Below are positions 28,605 to 41,710 of a DNA stretch of 64,000 bases, in pieces (the first letter of the stretch is position 1; each line of letters opens with the position of its first letter). The stretch spans positions 1,190,504 to 1,254,503 of the forward strand of contig CAJNDT010003446.1 in NCBI GenBank assembly GCA_905221615.1, read 5' to 3'. A model generated the notes under the pieces. It did no database searches, was not told the origin of the DNA, and saw nothing but the letters and a program-made list of their open reading frames with translations. Source of the stretch: Symbiodinium sp. CCMP2592 (taxonomy: Eukaryota; Sar; Dinophyceae; Suessiales; Symbiodiniaceae). The position numbers and the translations under genes are program-made.

Positions 28605-28742
28605 CCTTTTCGAGTCTTTTTACCAGTCTTCCTAGTGATATCACCGCTTTTTACTGACCAGGCGCAAAACTTAACGATTGCGATCATTTTTTACTAAGAG
28701 TGTTGCTGCCGCTACTGCTACTGCTGAGGTCGTTCCACGCAG
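27788..28742. repeat. Intron of gene D with facing (GTA)n and (TAC)n arrays
   Basis: GTA repeats (about 28105-28200) are followed by mixed words and then by TAC repeats (28312-28605). The two arms are inverse and could fold into a long hairpin. The second copy has a much shorter GTA arm. A stretch at 27900-28030 is unique. Confidence 0.8.
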
Positions 28743-29545
28743 GGCAGCCACCTCAACAACGGCATCGTGTTTTTGGTGGACAAGAAGATGGGCACGTTGG
28801 ACTTTCACGCCGAGCAGGGCTTCGCTGCCTGTTCTGAGGCTTTGTTGCGCAGGTTGTGCCAGCACATGGGTTGGACCGCCACCCAACCCAAATCAGGTGT
28901 GGACGCAGGACATCAGCTGGCTGTTGCCGCCATGCTCAACATGGACAACTCGTTGGTCGAAGAGGACGTGGTTCAACGAATCCTGGCAAGGCATCAGACT
29001 GACAAGTGGATGCCGGAGGTCGACGACAAGGACTTGGAAGCCGTCGTTCGGGACACGCTGCTCATTGGCGAGCAGGACAAGGCCCTCAAGGAGCTCAGTG
29101 CCCGTCGGTCCACGGTTTCGGCCAAAAGTCTACGACCAAGGTATGCACGATGTACAAGAACGCCGTCTCGGACCTGGACAAGGACTTTTGGAAGGCCGGA
29201 CAGGACACACGCCGACGCAAGACTCAGAAGGCCGAGAAGGACAGCAAAAAGCTAAAGCAGCAGTACGACCGGGTGTACGCAAAGCTGAATGCCACGACGG
29301 ACGAGCTTGTGAAGAGCATGGTTCCTGATACTGTACAGGTTTGGACGGACCCAAAGAATGGTCGTTGGAAGGTGTCGTACAAGACAGCTGTAGTCAGCAT
29401 TACACGTAGTATTTCATGGACACAAGTAGGTGAAGCTGCCGCCGGTCGAGCCTGTGTAACACAAGGTTGGTCATGGGTGGAGCACCACGAAGGACGTGAC
29501 CCACCCGAAAACTTGCAGGAGCGATTGACAAGGTTCGACTCCTGA
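28743..29545 (+). CDS. Island gene D, 3' exon (copy 1, frameshifted)
   Basis: After acceptor CCACGCAG the frame reads GSHLNNGIVFLVDKKMGTLD and continues with helices and a lysine-rich coiled segment (RRRKTQKAEKDSKKLKQQYD), ending WVEHHEGRDPPENLQERLTR and stop TGA. At about 29141 this copy has CGACCAAGG where the other has CGACCCAAGG. The lost C breaks the frame. The copy at 46870-47673 is intact. It is taken as the C-terminus of gene D because it follows in the same strand and style, but it could be a separate gene. Confidence 0.55.
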
Positions 29546-29901
29546 GTTCACTCGGACTTGACATGCCCGTGATTGGACTTTTTCTCCTCGTAGCACATCG
29601 TCGTTCATCATCGATGCACACATTCGTCGGGCCCAAAAGAGGATTATTCCGCTTTGCACGCGTGTTTGATCCGTGCGATTGATGCTTCTAGTCAGACTTC
29701 TGTAATGCACTGCTACGTGTGTGAGACAGTGGCGGTGATGTGGGTTCAAGTTCAGGAGCATGTCGTCCATGCATTGAGCACGTATTTTAAGTAGGCCAGA
29801 CATGTACTGATATGGCGAGCCAACGCGCCCTCACTCACCTTTTGTGTAACTTTCCCCACGGACACACAAGATAATGAGTAGTCATGTAGCGCAACTGGAA
29901 A
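29546..29901. other. Spacer before the assembly gap
   Basis: Unique sequence without a supported gene. It is the last sequence of the left contig and continues in the second copy at 47674-48029. Confidence 0.5.
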
Positions 29902-30001
29902 NNNNNNNNNNNNNNNNNNNNNNNNNNNNNNNNNNNNNNNNNNNNNNNNNNNNNNNNNNNNNNNNNNNNNNNNNNNNNNNNNNNNNNNNNNNNNNNNNNN
30001 N
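29902..30001. other. Assembly gap (100 N)
   Basis: A run of exactly 100 N, the conventional size for a scaffold gap of unknown length. It joins two contigs whose ends overlap by about 18 kb. Confidence 0.98.
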
Positions 30002-30815
30002 CGGGGATAGGGTGTATGTTTTGGCAGTTTTCCATGATCAACCCAAATTGCACATTTGCGAGTTCAACTCCCCCAGTTTTGAGATTATGATTTGTGTGCG
30101 TATTTTACATGCCGGTGGTGTGTTTTTTACATAGCCAATCGGAGGATTCCAAAACCACATAACAAGCAAGCAATTAAGCAAACACCCGTTTGGACAGCGG
30201 TTTGAGTTGAATGGATTTGTGTGTATAGGAGTATGGATTTAAGATTGAATACAGGCTGAGTTTATTACAGAATTGGAGGAGCAAAGGTCGCTCGCGGGAA
30301 TTTGGTCTTCAGTTGTTTTGAGGGGCAAGCTGTAGCTCAACCCGAAGAACTTACCCGCCGTGCTTCCCCGTCGTTCTGCAACGGTGGACAACAACTTCGT
30401 GTCCAATGCCACGCTCTTCGCTGGACCAGGTGCCTTCCGCCCTCCCCTTTTGCTCTGCCTGCTCATGACATGAACGAATGTTGGTTATCTTGTGTGTGTG
30501 CATGCGACCAGCATTGTTGAAGCTTTGTTGACGGAGCATCGGTTGTTCGACTGCCACACTTTTGGACCAAGCCTGCACATTGTGCATCAAAGCTCTCTGA
30601 TGACATGATGTCCATGCCTCAGGCAACACATGATGGACGCTTTTTCAGATTCATTCACACAGTTTATAGGAGCTTAACACTCGTAAGTAGCTATTGCATC
30701 ACTCGCCTTAAGGTTTAAGGACTTTCAGCGTGTGGAAGCGCATGACTGATAATTTCCCGACGTTCTCCTCTACCTAGTATCCTCGCCGTTCCTTCGTAGT
30801 TCCACCTCGGCGGCC

Positions 30816-31548
30816 ATGACCTCATCTTTTGAAGGTGTCGGCAGGGTTGCGGACAAAGCCCCGCGGGCCCCCCTGCCGGTGCACTCGACGGGCAACATGG
30901 ACACGTATCAGCGGACCACGCAGGACGTCAAAGACTCGCCGAACGGGGAGGACAAGTTGTTGCTGGTCGGATACGGAGCCGACATGCTGTACCCGAAGCC
31001 TTATGCCTGCATCTTGTCTAAAACCGTCGAATTCAACATGCTGTGCTTCTGCATTGCTGCACGATTAGTGTGTGTGTGTGTGTGATTCGTTTCATCAGGC
31101 CCGGCGAACACGCCGACACACGCGAATGGACGAACCGGAGTTCTGAAGACTGGACTGGAGAAGAGCGGCTTCGGCGTCTTCGACTGGATGTACCTTGACA
31201 TCGACGTTCGTGCGCTGGGCTTGAAGGACGCAGAACACGACGTTCAGAGTCCCCGCGGTACCATAGTTGCAGTGCAGTCGTTGTTGTTCCGATGTGTTGC
31301 ATTACAGAGAGAGTGTGGCATGTGGCTTTTGATTGCTTTCTAAGGTTCCCCGGCGCTCAACTACAGAGTTCTCCAGCACCTGTCGGTCGGCCAGGAAGGC
31401 ATGTGGCACGCGCTGGTCATGATGCTCGCTCTCATTTCCACGCTGCTCGAGTACAAGCCGGAGGGCATGAAGATCATCCTCTCGCTGTTCTGTGACGAGG
31501 TTGAAGGTGGGAATTCGTTTGTTCACGTTTATTTCGACTACTACTACG

Positions 31549-31591
<43 letters not shown>

Positions 31592-31592
31592 T

Positions 31593-31681
<89 letters not shown>

Positions 31682-34407
31682 GCTAGTACTACTATTACTT
31701 CTGCTAGCACTACTACTACCACTACTACGACTACTACTACTACTACTTCTACTACTACTGCTGCTGCTGCTGCTACTACTACTACTACTGCTACTACTAC
31801 TACTACTATTACTACTACGAGCTGAGGCAAACGGGGCAAACACCGTGCCGCCGGACTTTCCACCCTTGTGGCACTTGCCTTGGGTCACCCGCTGTTCCTC
31901 CCGACGTTCAACTACCCGGACGTTTGGGACATCAAGTGGTGGTCGGTCCACTTGCCACCCGTGGAGAAACGCGAGGAGGACGACCCGTTACCCAACTTCA
32001 TCTCGACGGCCATCATCATGTCGAAGTACATGTTCAAAAATCCCCGTCGGAGGTCACTCGCTTACTACGCGGCGGCCACGCAGCTCGGCTTTTGTGAGCC
32101 GGACGTACCCGAGGCCGCGGCGGCCTTCTCCGAAGGCATGCAGGAGGCGGACGACGAGGGCTACCAGAAGGACACAGACTCGGAGATGATCGCGCAGGAC
32201 CTTGGACGTTGGGCAGAGGTTGTGTCCGACCAGGACACCGTCGTTCCCCACACGAAGGACGACATGGACGAACCGGACGAAGACGACGAGCCGCAGGACC
32301 AGGAGGACCAGGAGGACGACCCGCCGGCGGAGGAGGAATACGTGGACGTTGAGGTCGATGACGATGACAACGACGAAGGACAGGCCGACGACGAGACCGA
32401 GGACCCCGACACCCCCCGGGCGGCCGACTCGATGGCACTGCCAGGCATTGGCGACGACGGCTTCCTCACGGTGGCCAAAACACGCCGGGGGAGATCGCTG
32501 GACCAGGAGGACCCTCCACCTCCCCCGAAGGCCTGCCAGGACGACTACACGGCGGTCGACATGCTCGAGTTCCACTTGTACATGGCCCGCAAAAAAGGAG
32601 GGCAAAAAGCGGTGGACGATCTTTGCATGGAGATGGCGAGGGAAAGGGTGTCTTGGCTACTTTACATTGACTGAAATTGGTTTTTTAGTAGTCCTGGTTT
32701 GCATGAGAGACTGACTGATTGACCCGAGTCACGCGCTGTTCTTCTCTACAAGCACCCAGCCGTTGCGGCGGCAATCATGAACTACCCGTTCGATCTCGAC
32801 GACGGTGTTTGGAACGCTGCCTGACTTAATTAAGCAATAAGCTCGTGTTCAGGCACGATCAAGGACTTCATTGCATCCACTGTGTCCCATGAATAAGGCG
32901 CTGGTCGGACTTGCTGAGCAATCCCCGTGGGGCCGAATTCTCGCACACGATATCGCCGGACAGATGAATCGTGCTCTGGAATGCAGCCAGACGTACTTTG
33001 CTTGCAGAGTTCAGTTGAGTGCAGCACTGTTCTGGACTGAGGTAAAGCCTCGTCGGGCAAATCTGGGGACTTAAGAAACCACTCGGCGTACTTCACGATG
33101 AACATCAACGAGAAGTCGATTGCCGCCATGCACCCGCGACGTGCCCAAGCTGAATTCTTGTCATTTGCACATGTCTATGTCACTCTCACATGTCTTCCTT
33201 TGCGGTCGGATGTGTTCTGCTCTGAGACGATGACGAAGAGTACATGGTGTTCAAGGCCGCCAAGTCTCGCCGGATCGAGAACACGTTCTCGCACATACCC
33301 GTGAAGGAGCGGAAGAAGATGGCCGTCTTGAAAACGGAGGACGACGTGCACTCGGATGACTTGCCTGGCGGCTCGTCGTACCAGTCGATCGTGTCGGACC
33401 TGAGGCCGGAGGAGAACTACACGCTGGAGACAGAAGCACGCCGGAAGCGCACGAAGTACCTCCGGGAGCAGGGCTACGACACGCCGGACTCCGGAGTTCT
33501 CGCCTTCGACGACGACCACACCTACGACCCGTCGGACTACGAGCCTGCCACGGGCGCCCCGAAGGACCTGTACTCGTACAGTCCACCCGACAGGCCTCCT
33601 CCCCGGGTCCGGTCCACGCCGGGCGCCAAGCCACTGGTCGGACACGGCACTGTTCTGGATCCACCCGGTGAAGGCGGTCCACGATCGCGGGCCCCGCCGA
33701 AGCCTCGACCCCAAGTTCGACCCGAATGGGCTGCCTATGTGGCAAACACGGCAGCACGCGCAGCTGAGGCAGCACCACCCGCTACCACCCGACAGCCGCA
33801 GGCCCCACCTCTCAAAACCTCGAAGATCCCACCCGCTGCACCCGCCGTTTCCAGACCCGCCGCCCCTGCACCCGCTGCACCGCCTATCCAACCAATCTCG
33901 AAGGCCAAAACGAAGGCGGCCAAGCAAGAGCAGCTGCACTCGGGCTTGCCGACTCCGACTCACTCGCAGGCCACGACGGCCGTGAAGTTCTCCTCGGCGG
34001 CCTCGTCATCCTCGCAGGACCCCCCCCGCGGGCCGACCGAGAGGGAACTCCTCATGAAGCAACTCGAGATCGAGATGGAGCGCAAGAAACTCGAGGCGGA
34101 CTACTTGGCCATGCAGCTCTCGCAGGTCCAAGAGCACGACGCAGGACTGCAAGGGGAAGGCATTAATTTAATACAGGGGATTGCTTAGTAGTGCCACGCC
34201 GATTTCACGTATGTGGGTTTGGGTTCGGAATTATGTTAAGTTCTTGTGAAGGCATTACTATAGTCCTATTACTAGTACAATTAGTCATTCTTCATCGTAG
34301 TTCTAGTACAAGTAAGGCAACAAAAGAAGTACTTTAGTACTTACTAATCGTACTTTAGTAGTTTACTTACCATGTTGGACTTGCACATCCGTAATCTTAA
34401 TGAGTCA

Positions 34408-34479
<72 letters not shown>

Positions 34480-35333
34480 CAGTAGTAGTCGTAGTAGTAG
34501 TCGTAGTAGTAGTAGTAGTACTAGTACTAGTACTAGTACTAGTACTAGTACTAGTACTGGAGGGGGTGGCCTGTTCCAGCAGAGGGCACCCATGTCCGTC
34601 AGCAGCATTAGATTAGAGAGGTGCCAGGGACGAGGTGGAGGGGACACGGGGGCCGCAGGTGGCAAAACAAAGCATATTATCCTATGTGTTCGATGCCTTT
34701 TCGGTGGATCGTGGACCGAGTCTGTTACACGTGTTAGTTAGCTGGATGCACAAGAAATAGCCAGCAGTTCTTGTGTCCACATCATGCACAAGCTTGGTTT
34801 CTTTGGTTAGTTTTAATCACTTATTAGAGTTCAGTAGTTACACCTGTGTCCAGCACTTCTTCCTTGGATATGGAGCCCAGCAAAGAAGGGGTGTACGGTC
34901 GGAACAATAGCAGGTGTTCACACAGTTCACAGTGCCAGTATGCAGAAACAGTGGCCCTGCATCGTTGGTTCGGTATGCTTTATAATAAGCTAGACATGGT
35001 TTCTTAGGTTCGCTTCAAGAATGTTGATTTGTTTTTTGCTCGCCGTTCATTGGGATATGTAGCTTCAACTACTTGCACATGTGACATTGTTTCGAGTGGC
35101 TGCTTCTGTTCTGCACAGGACTTCCCGCTAAACCCGCCGGACCAGCCACAGCTGTGTCTTGATTGCACTCGGTGGCCTCGGTGACATGTTGCATGTATTT
35201 CCTGCTTAGTCATTACATGTCCTGATTCCAGGCGAAGACTCCCAGCATCCCGAAGGCCGCCCCGGCGCCAAAGCAGGCACCCGCCTGCATCCGCAAGCCG
35301 GCTGCTCCCCCCGGAGGACGGAGTCCCCCGTAG
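30816..35333 (+). CDS. Island gene A (copy 2)
   Basis: Same exon series as at 12649-17167, ending TAG 35331-35333. Differences are: one added codon in the acidic run (DDDDNDE, near 32370), a substitution near the end of the first exon (31007), a C-to-G change in the exon after the GT tract (31113), and shorter or longer microsatellite introns. All main frames are open, which supports their being coding. Probably the same physical gene as copy 1. Confidence 0.6.
31507..31823. repeat. (TAC)n intron of gene A (copy 2)
   Basis: It corresponds to 13338-13673, with fewer TAC units and a TAT interruption at a different place. Confidence 0.85.
34201..35118. repeat. (GTA)n/(CTAGTA)n stretch (copy 2)
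   Basis: It corresponds to 16035-16952. GTA runs at 34405-34520 and CTAGTA runs at 34518-34556. The array is 12 bp longer overall. Confidence 0.75.
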
Positions 35334-37105
35334 TTCCCGTGCATATCAGACTCGACGGTTCCTCGAAGGACAAACTATTAAATTAATGTTTTAGAAGGCC
35401 GCATAGCAGCATCCTGGAATAGACAGAGAAATATCCTGATTCGTCGGTCTGATACACGGTACTCGACTCGCCAACTTCTCGACTCGCCGGACACAGCAGG
35501 AAAAAGTGCGGTTCTGCAGTCGTTGCCGCAGAATGCTTTCCTGAGGTAGTAAGTGAGTCGTATCAGCATGCCAGTGTTTGCCAGCGTCAGGTGCTTTGAA
35601 GCCACCCTTTCTTCGCAGCTGGGTGCTCAGAGCGGCTCCGATCATGTGTTGCTGGTTGGGTCGTGGTCTCTTATGAAAGATTTATCACGGTTTGGAGTTA
35701 GCTGTTTTGCCGCGCCGTTACTGCACAGATAATTCATATTTCTCATATGCCATGCGGCTAGGAAAATGTGGTGTCCATGTCTTCTATGTAAATGTTAAGT
35801 CGGATGGCAAAGACTCAGAGGTGGATTTGCGATAATGGAGTTTGCAGTAGTCTACAGGGGGCTTCAGAATCGTTATTCTTCCCTCTCAGGAAAGGTCTGT
35901 CTTCATATTTAATTTACGAGCTTTTTGATATTCAAACCATGGACAGTCAAAAAGTGGTTTGGATTGGGTGTCTCAGTCTTTGTGGAGGTTTCACATCAGG
36001 CAATAATAATATTATATTAATACTCAGAATTATAAAATATTAAAGAGGAGAAGCCCTCAAGCTTCCTCGCATCAGGTCTTCCATGCGCAATCCTTCGTTG
36101 CAAGCTCAGGTCTGTTCATGCTTTTTTTGTTTGGGTTTAAAGGATGGTTCTCTTCAGGGCACAGGGTAAGTACAGTAAGTTCTTGCACTTGTGCAGTGGT
36201 ATAATGGTACTGGACTCGAGAATGCACATTCCCTGTTTGTTCTCCTGGTACTTATACTTTTCTTTAGCGGTTGCCTTTGGAACCATCTTGTCTTGAGATG
36301 CTACTTACAGGTTTCTTCGCTTGTTACTTACATCTTCTGAGATTGGGGACTTCATTTGGGACGTTGTGTTCATCTGGTTTCCCATGCAACACTAAGCAAC
36401 AGCTGTTGGCACTCGCAGGACATACACAGGACAACACATACACACACCCACACACACACAGAGTCTGTGTTTCAGCTGTCGGGTTTACACAGGGTGTGGG
36501 GTTCCTTTGGGACAAGGGTGGTTAGCAGCTGACTGAATGCAGTTTAGAATCATAGTTATACATGTCAGTTTGAAGACTTAGACACAAGGCCTGGGTCGTC
36601 AGTACACATTGCAACGGTCGTTCGGAGTTCGATGCAGCTTGCCTCTTGTAAAGAATGCTGGGTTTTGTAACCAGACTGTTCAAGGTCGGTTCCTAGGACT
36701 GTCCAAGCTCCTTTTCTGTGCACTTTGCATTCGAAGTTACTATGATTTAAGCTAGGAAGTTCAAAAGCGGCACCGCAGGACCACCCCGAAGGACTAGGGA
36801 CAAATCATGAGTCCATGGTTCCCATGTAGTACTAACGTCGGCCTCACAAAGGTGACTCCGCTGGACTTCGAGTGGGCACACGTAGATCACCGTGGGCAGC
36901 CTAGCACTTGCCAGTGTGGAGCAGCAGCACAAGTCAGGCAGACTTTCATCTGAAGCATCATGGTCTGTCGTGGTTGGTGATGCTTTAGGTTTTTTAAAGA
37001 AGCCTAGACACAGAATCATTGTTATCATGCCGCTGCCAGAAAGCCCAAGCCACCTGCCACTGTCATCATCATTCCTCTCCCTTTCCTCGTTCTTTCTCGT
37101 CGGAC
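35334..37105. other. Spacer between genes A and B (copy 2)
   Basis: Equal to 17168-18948, except for a 4-bp insertion (GACA) near 35423, a 2-bp shorter CA tract, and an 11-bp deletion near 36634. No supported gene. Confidence 0.45.
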
Positions 37106-38623
37106 ATGTCGTCCTCCGGTTCCGCTGACCGAGCAGGACTTCCCCATGGACTCCCGTTTTTTCTTCGCCGTTCCACCGACCCGCAGGACGAGGTCATATT
37201 CGATTTTCGTGCGATGGACTATTACCTCGCGTCGGTCTGTGGGATGGAAGACCCAAGTACCATCCTGCAGCGTAATCTCGATTATTGCGAGCAGCTGCCG
37301 TCGAACTGTTTGGACTGCCTTCCGCCGGACATTGACTCGCAGGAGGATTTGCAGTGCTTCCTCGCCGATCTGAGCCTTGCGCAGGCATATTATTTCCGCA
37401 CTGGACAACCCGACAGGATGCCCGAATGGCGCACCGAATGGCTCTCGACTGTCTTTGTACCCGAACACTCGCCGTACGACACGCAGCAGAAATGGGCGGA
37501 CAGGCTCGTTACACCCATGTTGGTTGTAGCGTGGTTTCTATGAAGGTGCATGCTTTTAAAGCCATATAATATTATAATACATTGATTATTTTCCACAGAG
37601 CACATCCCGTAGGCTTTGGTCTTGGCTTGCTGCAACCGATGGACTGCTGTACAAGCGGCCCCCTGCCTTCGCGACACGGACTCCTCGGACGGTGAGTGAG
37701 AGAGACTTCTAGATTTTAATAGTTTGTGTTTCTGATAATTGAATTGTTCCCTAGCAGGAAGGACGACGGCTGGCAGATACTCGTCGAACACATGCAGGGC
37801 GATAAAATGTTGGAGTGTGGCACTCAGCTATGACATCAGCGCACTCAGTCATTCAAGCATTCCAGTACTTGCACTTGTGTGTGTGAGTGGTTAAACACGC
37901 AGCACCCACTGCCGGTCCAGGCTCTGCTTCAAGCAGATACTCGGGGCGGCCCAGCGCAGGACAGACAACGCCCTCTCCGCCGGACTCCATTCCCCGCTGT
38001 TCGGTTCCCGACACCCGCAATCGTGGATGGTCGAGATGCTGAACCGCGACTGGGAGGCCTACCCGGTGGCCGTCCCCGTTCCCTGGCAGGGCCACATGTA
38101 CTACGCGGTGTCGTCGCACAACGCGTCGGACTTGTACTTCTGCATCACGAAGGGCCCCGACGGACGTGCAACAGCAGAACCAGTAAGATTTTTGTTGGTA
38201 AACCTTGTAGTATAACTGAAATACTTACCAAGTCGACAAATTTTCGGACATCGCTGGTTCAGGTGACACGATCGACTTTCAGTGCATCGGACTGTTTCTC
38301 AAGAAACTCGAACTTGGACCGGGCTCGTGGAACTAGCCGCAGTTCGTTCAAGCACGACGTACCCGCCGGCCAGTCTCCATTTGGAGTTCTGGAGCAGTTC
38401 GCTCTCGCCGGCCAGTCTCGAAAGTGACACGTTTTCTGCACTCGGAGTTCAGATCAGTTCGCTCTCGCCGTTCAAAAGAGTTGTCCTGGCACACTTTACA
38501 TTTGCCGGATGTTAGTTCCTATCGCACTGTTTGCTGACTTAAACTTTTGCGCTTCAGGTTGCTGACATGGACTGGCACCTCTTTGGCGGGGTCCTCGGAG
38601 TTCTGGTGCTGCACAGTTTGTGA
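37106..38623 (+). CDS. Island gene B (copy 2)
   Basis: Same ATG and exon order as at 18949-20467. The exon sequences that could be compared are the same except for single bases, such as 37908 just ahead of the fourth coding segment. It adds no further clue to function. Confidence 0.55.
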
Positions 38624-39225
38624 CGATTTGCATCGGCACAGTTGCTGTGTTCTTTCCTGTCACACTCGGAAGCGACAAGTGCTTGAACCACCCGCAGTCA
38701 CCAGTCACTCGTACTAGGTTTGTCATGTGCTTCATGCATTGCAATTGAGGTCGGTCACTCCTCGTTCGGTTCGCAGGGCACGGCCACACGGCAGGACGAG
38801 GACTAAGTCAGGGGTCATGCTTTCGGATTGTGACAAGGCATTCCGCGGACTCTGAGGTAAGTTAGGATCCACCTGCAGCAGACATGGAGCAATTGCCGTA
38901 GACATAAAGAGTTAAAGGCCTTTGAGCAATTGGAGTCCGGTTTGTTGCCTGGGTTGCCATTTCAGCATTTCAAGCATCGAGTGCATAGAATCGAGGGTGA
39001 GCGGTAAATTTTAGTGTTGGGCGTTACACATTAGATTTGTTGTTTGTGGCTGTGAATCAGTAAGGTTAGTTCTGGCCTATTCATTGCGGGTGGTGTCTCC
39101 TTAACTAGATCTACTTACAGTGCATGGTATAAACCGATTTCACTTCTGGAAGTTCACCATACTTGTCCACAGAGGGGCTTCGGGTGTGGCTTGATTCAGG
39201 AAAATAATCATGAGGTGTACAACTC

Positions 39226-39885
<660 letters not shown>

Positions 39886-40301
39886 ACTGCAATTTCGGCC
39901 TACTGGTTTTTCCTTTCTTTAATGAGTAGTGGTACTGCTGCTAGTACTACTCTTCGCAATCTGGATTAGTATTGCTACGAGTAATTACTAGACCAGTAGT
40001 CAACCAGCTGGAGGAAGGCGCTCTTGCAATCGCTGTTGTCCTGTTCATATGGAGGACACGGACTCCATTGGCCGGCATCGCTGCCGCTGAGCCTTCTCGT
40101 TTCAGGCACTGTGCTCTCGTGCGGTCTACGCTTTGTGTCTTGCTTGCCATGTTCGTCCAGTCACAATGCACTGTGAGACCACCCAGCAGCAGGGCTTGAT
40201 TGATTGTTTGGTTTTCCGAAGCCGTCCTGCCTGTGCGTTGAGACTTCGTGCAGTCTTATCATCCTTCCCCCGTCGTTCTTCCTCGACGGACCTTGCCCAG
40301 C

Positions 40302-41222
40302 ATGCCTCGTGATGCCGGCCCCCGCAAGCCCACCCTCAAGCAGCTGGCGAAGCAGAAAGCGAAGGACATCAAGACCCGGGAGCGCAACGAGGCGACGTTC
40401 GCATCCGCCGTTCAGCACTCCAAAAGCACCATACTCGACGTGGACATGCGGTTCATTCAAGACACGCTGACCCAGAACCCGACTTGGATTTCTCCACTCG
40501 CTGGTCTGATCCGCTCGGGCTCGTTGAATGGTCTTCTGAAGGACGTTGCCAAGAAGGAGGAGACCGGTGGACTGAGATGGAAGGGCAAGTGCACCAAATG
40601 GGGCAGTTTGCCGCTTGAGATGGCGAGCTTAATGCTCAAGCATTGCGGTGTGGAGCTCGCGGAGGACGTACAGAAGGACGAACCCGTCGTACGGACCCTC
40701 TTCGAGATCCAGTTCTGGGCAGCCAAGTCGGCGTCCTTGCCATCTCGTGCGGACATTCGCTATCAGTCCACGTTGGTCAAGTTAGCGAGGGCCCGCATGG
40801 AGGACGTTGGTCGCAACTACATAGCTGCGGTGAACTCGGCGGAGGCTATCAGTGTTGACCGGGACAGGTACAACATCTGGTCACTTGAGAACAACACGTT
40901 GTACTGCCACGTCTTTGCCACACAAGATGGACACCCTCGCCGTTCCCGCTCGGAGTTCGTACCCAACGAGTCGTACCTCAGCCACGAGCTTCCTACTCTC
41001 CCGGACAACAAGACGTGGCAATTGGACGACCCTTTTGCGGTGGACTGTGTCATTTCAGATGGACAGCATAACTCGTTGTTCAGTTTTGAATGCGCGAGTT
41101 TCTTTCCTACTTTGCCGGACATGAAGGCCAAGTGGACCTTCGACTTGTCGTCGGACGCAGACACCACGGCTGGCCTCGGCGACAATGTGCCGCAGGGCAC
41201 CCCGTCGGTCCGGAGTGCATAA
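40302..41222 (+). CDS. Island gene C: intact 306-aa unknown protein (copy 2)
   Basis: ATG at 40302 to TAA, uninterrupted. The reading passes smoothly through the point that is broken in copy 1 (YNIWSLENNTLYCHVFATQD). The C-terminal half continues SRSEFVPNESYLSHELPTLP and ends NVPQGTPSVRSA. The lysine/arginine-rich N-terminus would suit nucleic-acid binding, but no domain is recognised. Expect this form to be the true sequence. Confidence 0.7.
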   Translation: MPRDAGPRKPTLKQLAKQKAKDIKTRERNEATFASAVQHSKSTILDVDMRFIQDTLTQNPTWISPLAGLIRSGSLNGLLKDVAKKEETGGLRWKGKCTKWGSLPLEMASLMLKHCGVELAEDVQKDEPVVRTLFEIQFWAAKSASLPSRADIRYQSTLVKLARARMEDVGRNYIAAVNSAEAISVDRDRYNIWSLENNTLYCHVFATQDGHPRRSRSEFVPNESYLSHELPTLPDNKTWQLDDPFAVDCVISDGQHNSLFSFECASFFPTLPDMKAKWTFDLSSDADTTAGLGDNVPQGTPSVRSA

Positions 41223-41710
41223 TGCACTCTCTCCTGGTAGTTCAGTGTGTCTTGAGTTTGGGGTTGACTTTACTCGTTGTTCTGTCCAGTTTGTTCACTC
41301 GAAAAGCACAATGTCGTTCGCCTCGCCGTTCGACCCATTGTGTCTGAGTGAGTGGACAGGCACGAGTTTCACTGGGGCCGTGAAGCCGGCAACTTGCAAG
41401 CTGCATAAAAGAATACGTGCGATGAATGGCTGACTGCAATAATGACTTCCTTGCGGTGCCTTGCAGTATGTGCTACATACATGTTGCAGAAGAACACAGA
41501 CCCATGACACGTGGTGTGAGCACTGCCTTGCGACATCAGCGATTCGTTGCCGCTGTCTTTGGGCTTCCAGAATAAAAGCTGCATGCCTGCAGAGCCTCCC
41601 TTTCTCTTGGTTTGGCAGATGTCACATATACTTCCTGGGACATAGCCTATAAAGTTTTGCTACATTCGTTCACCAGAAACAGACTGTAGAATTGATCCAC
41701 TCGCTATCAG

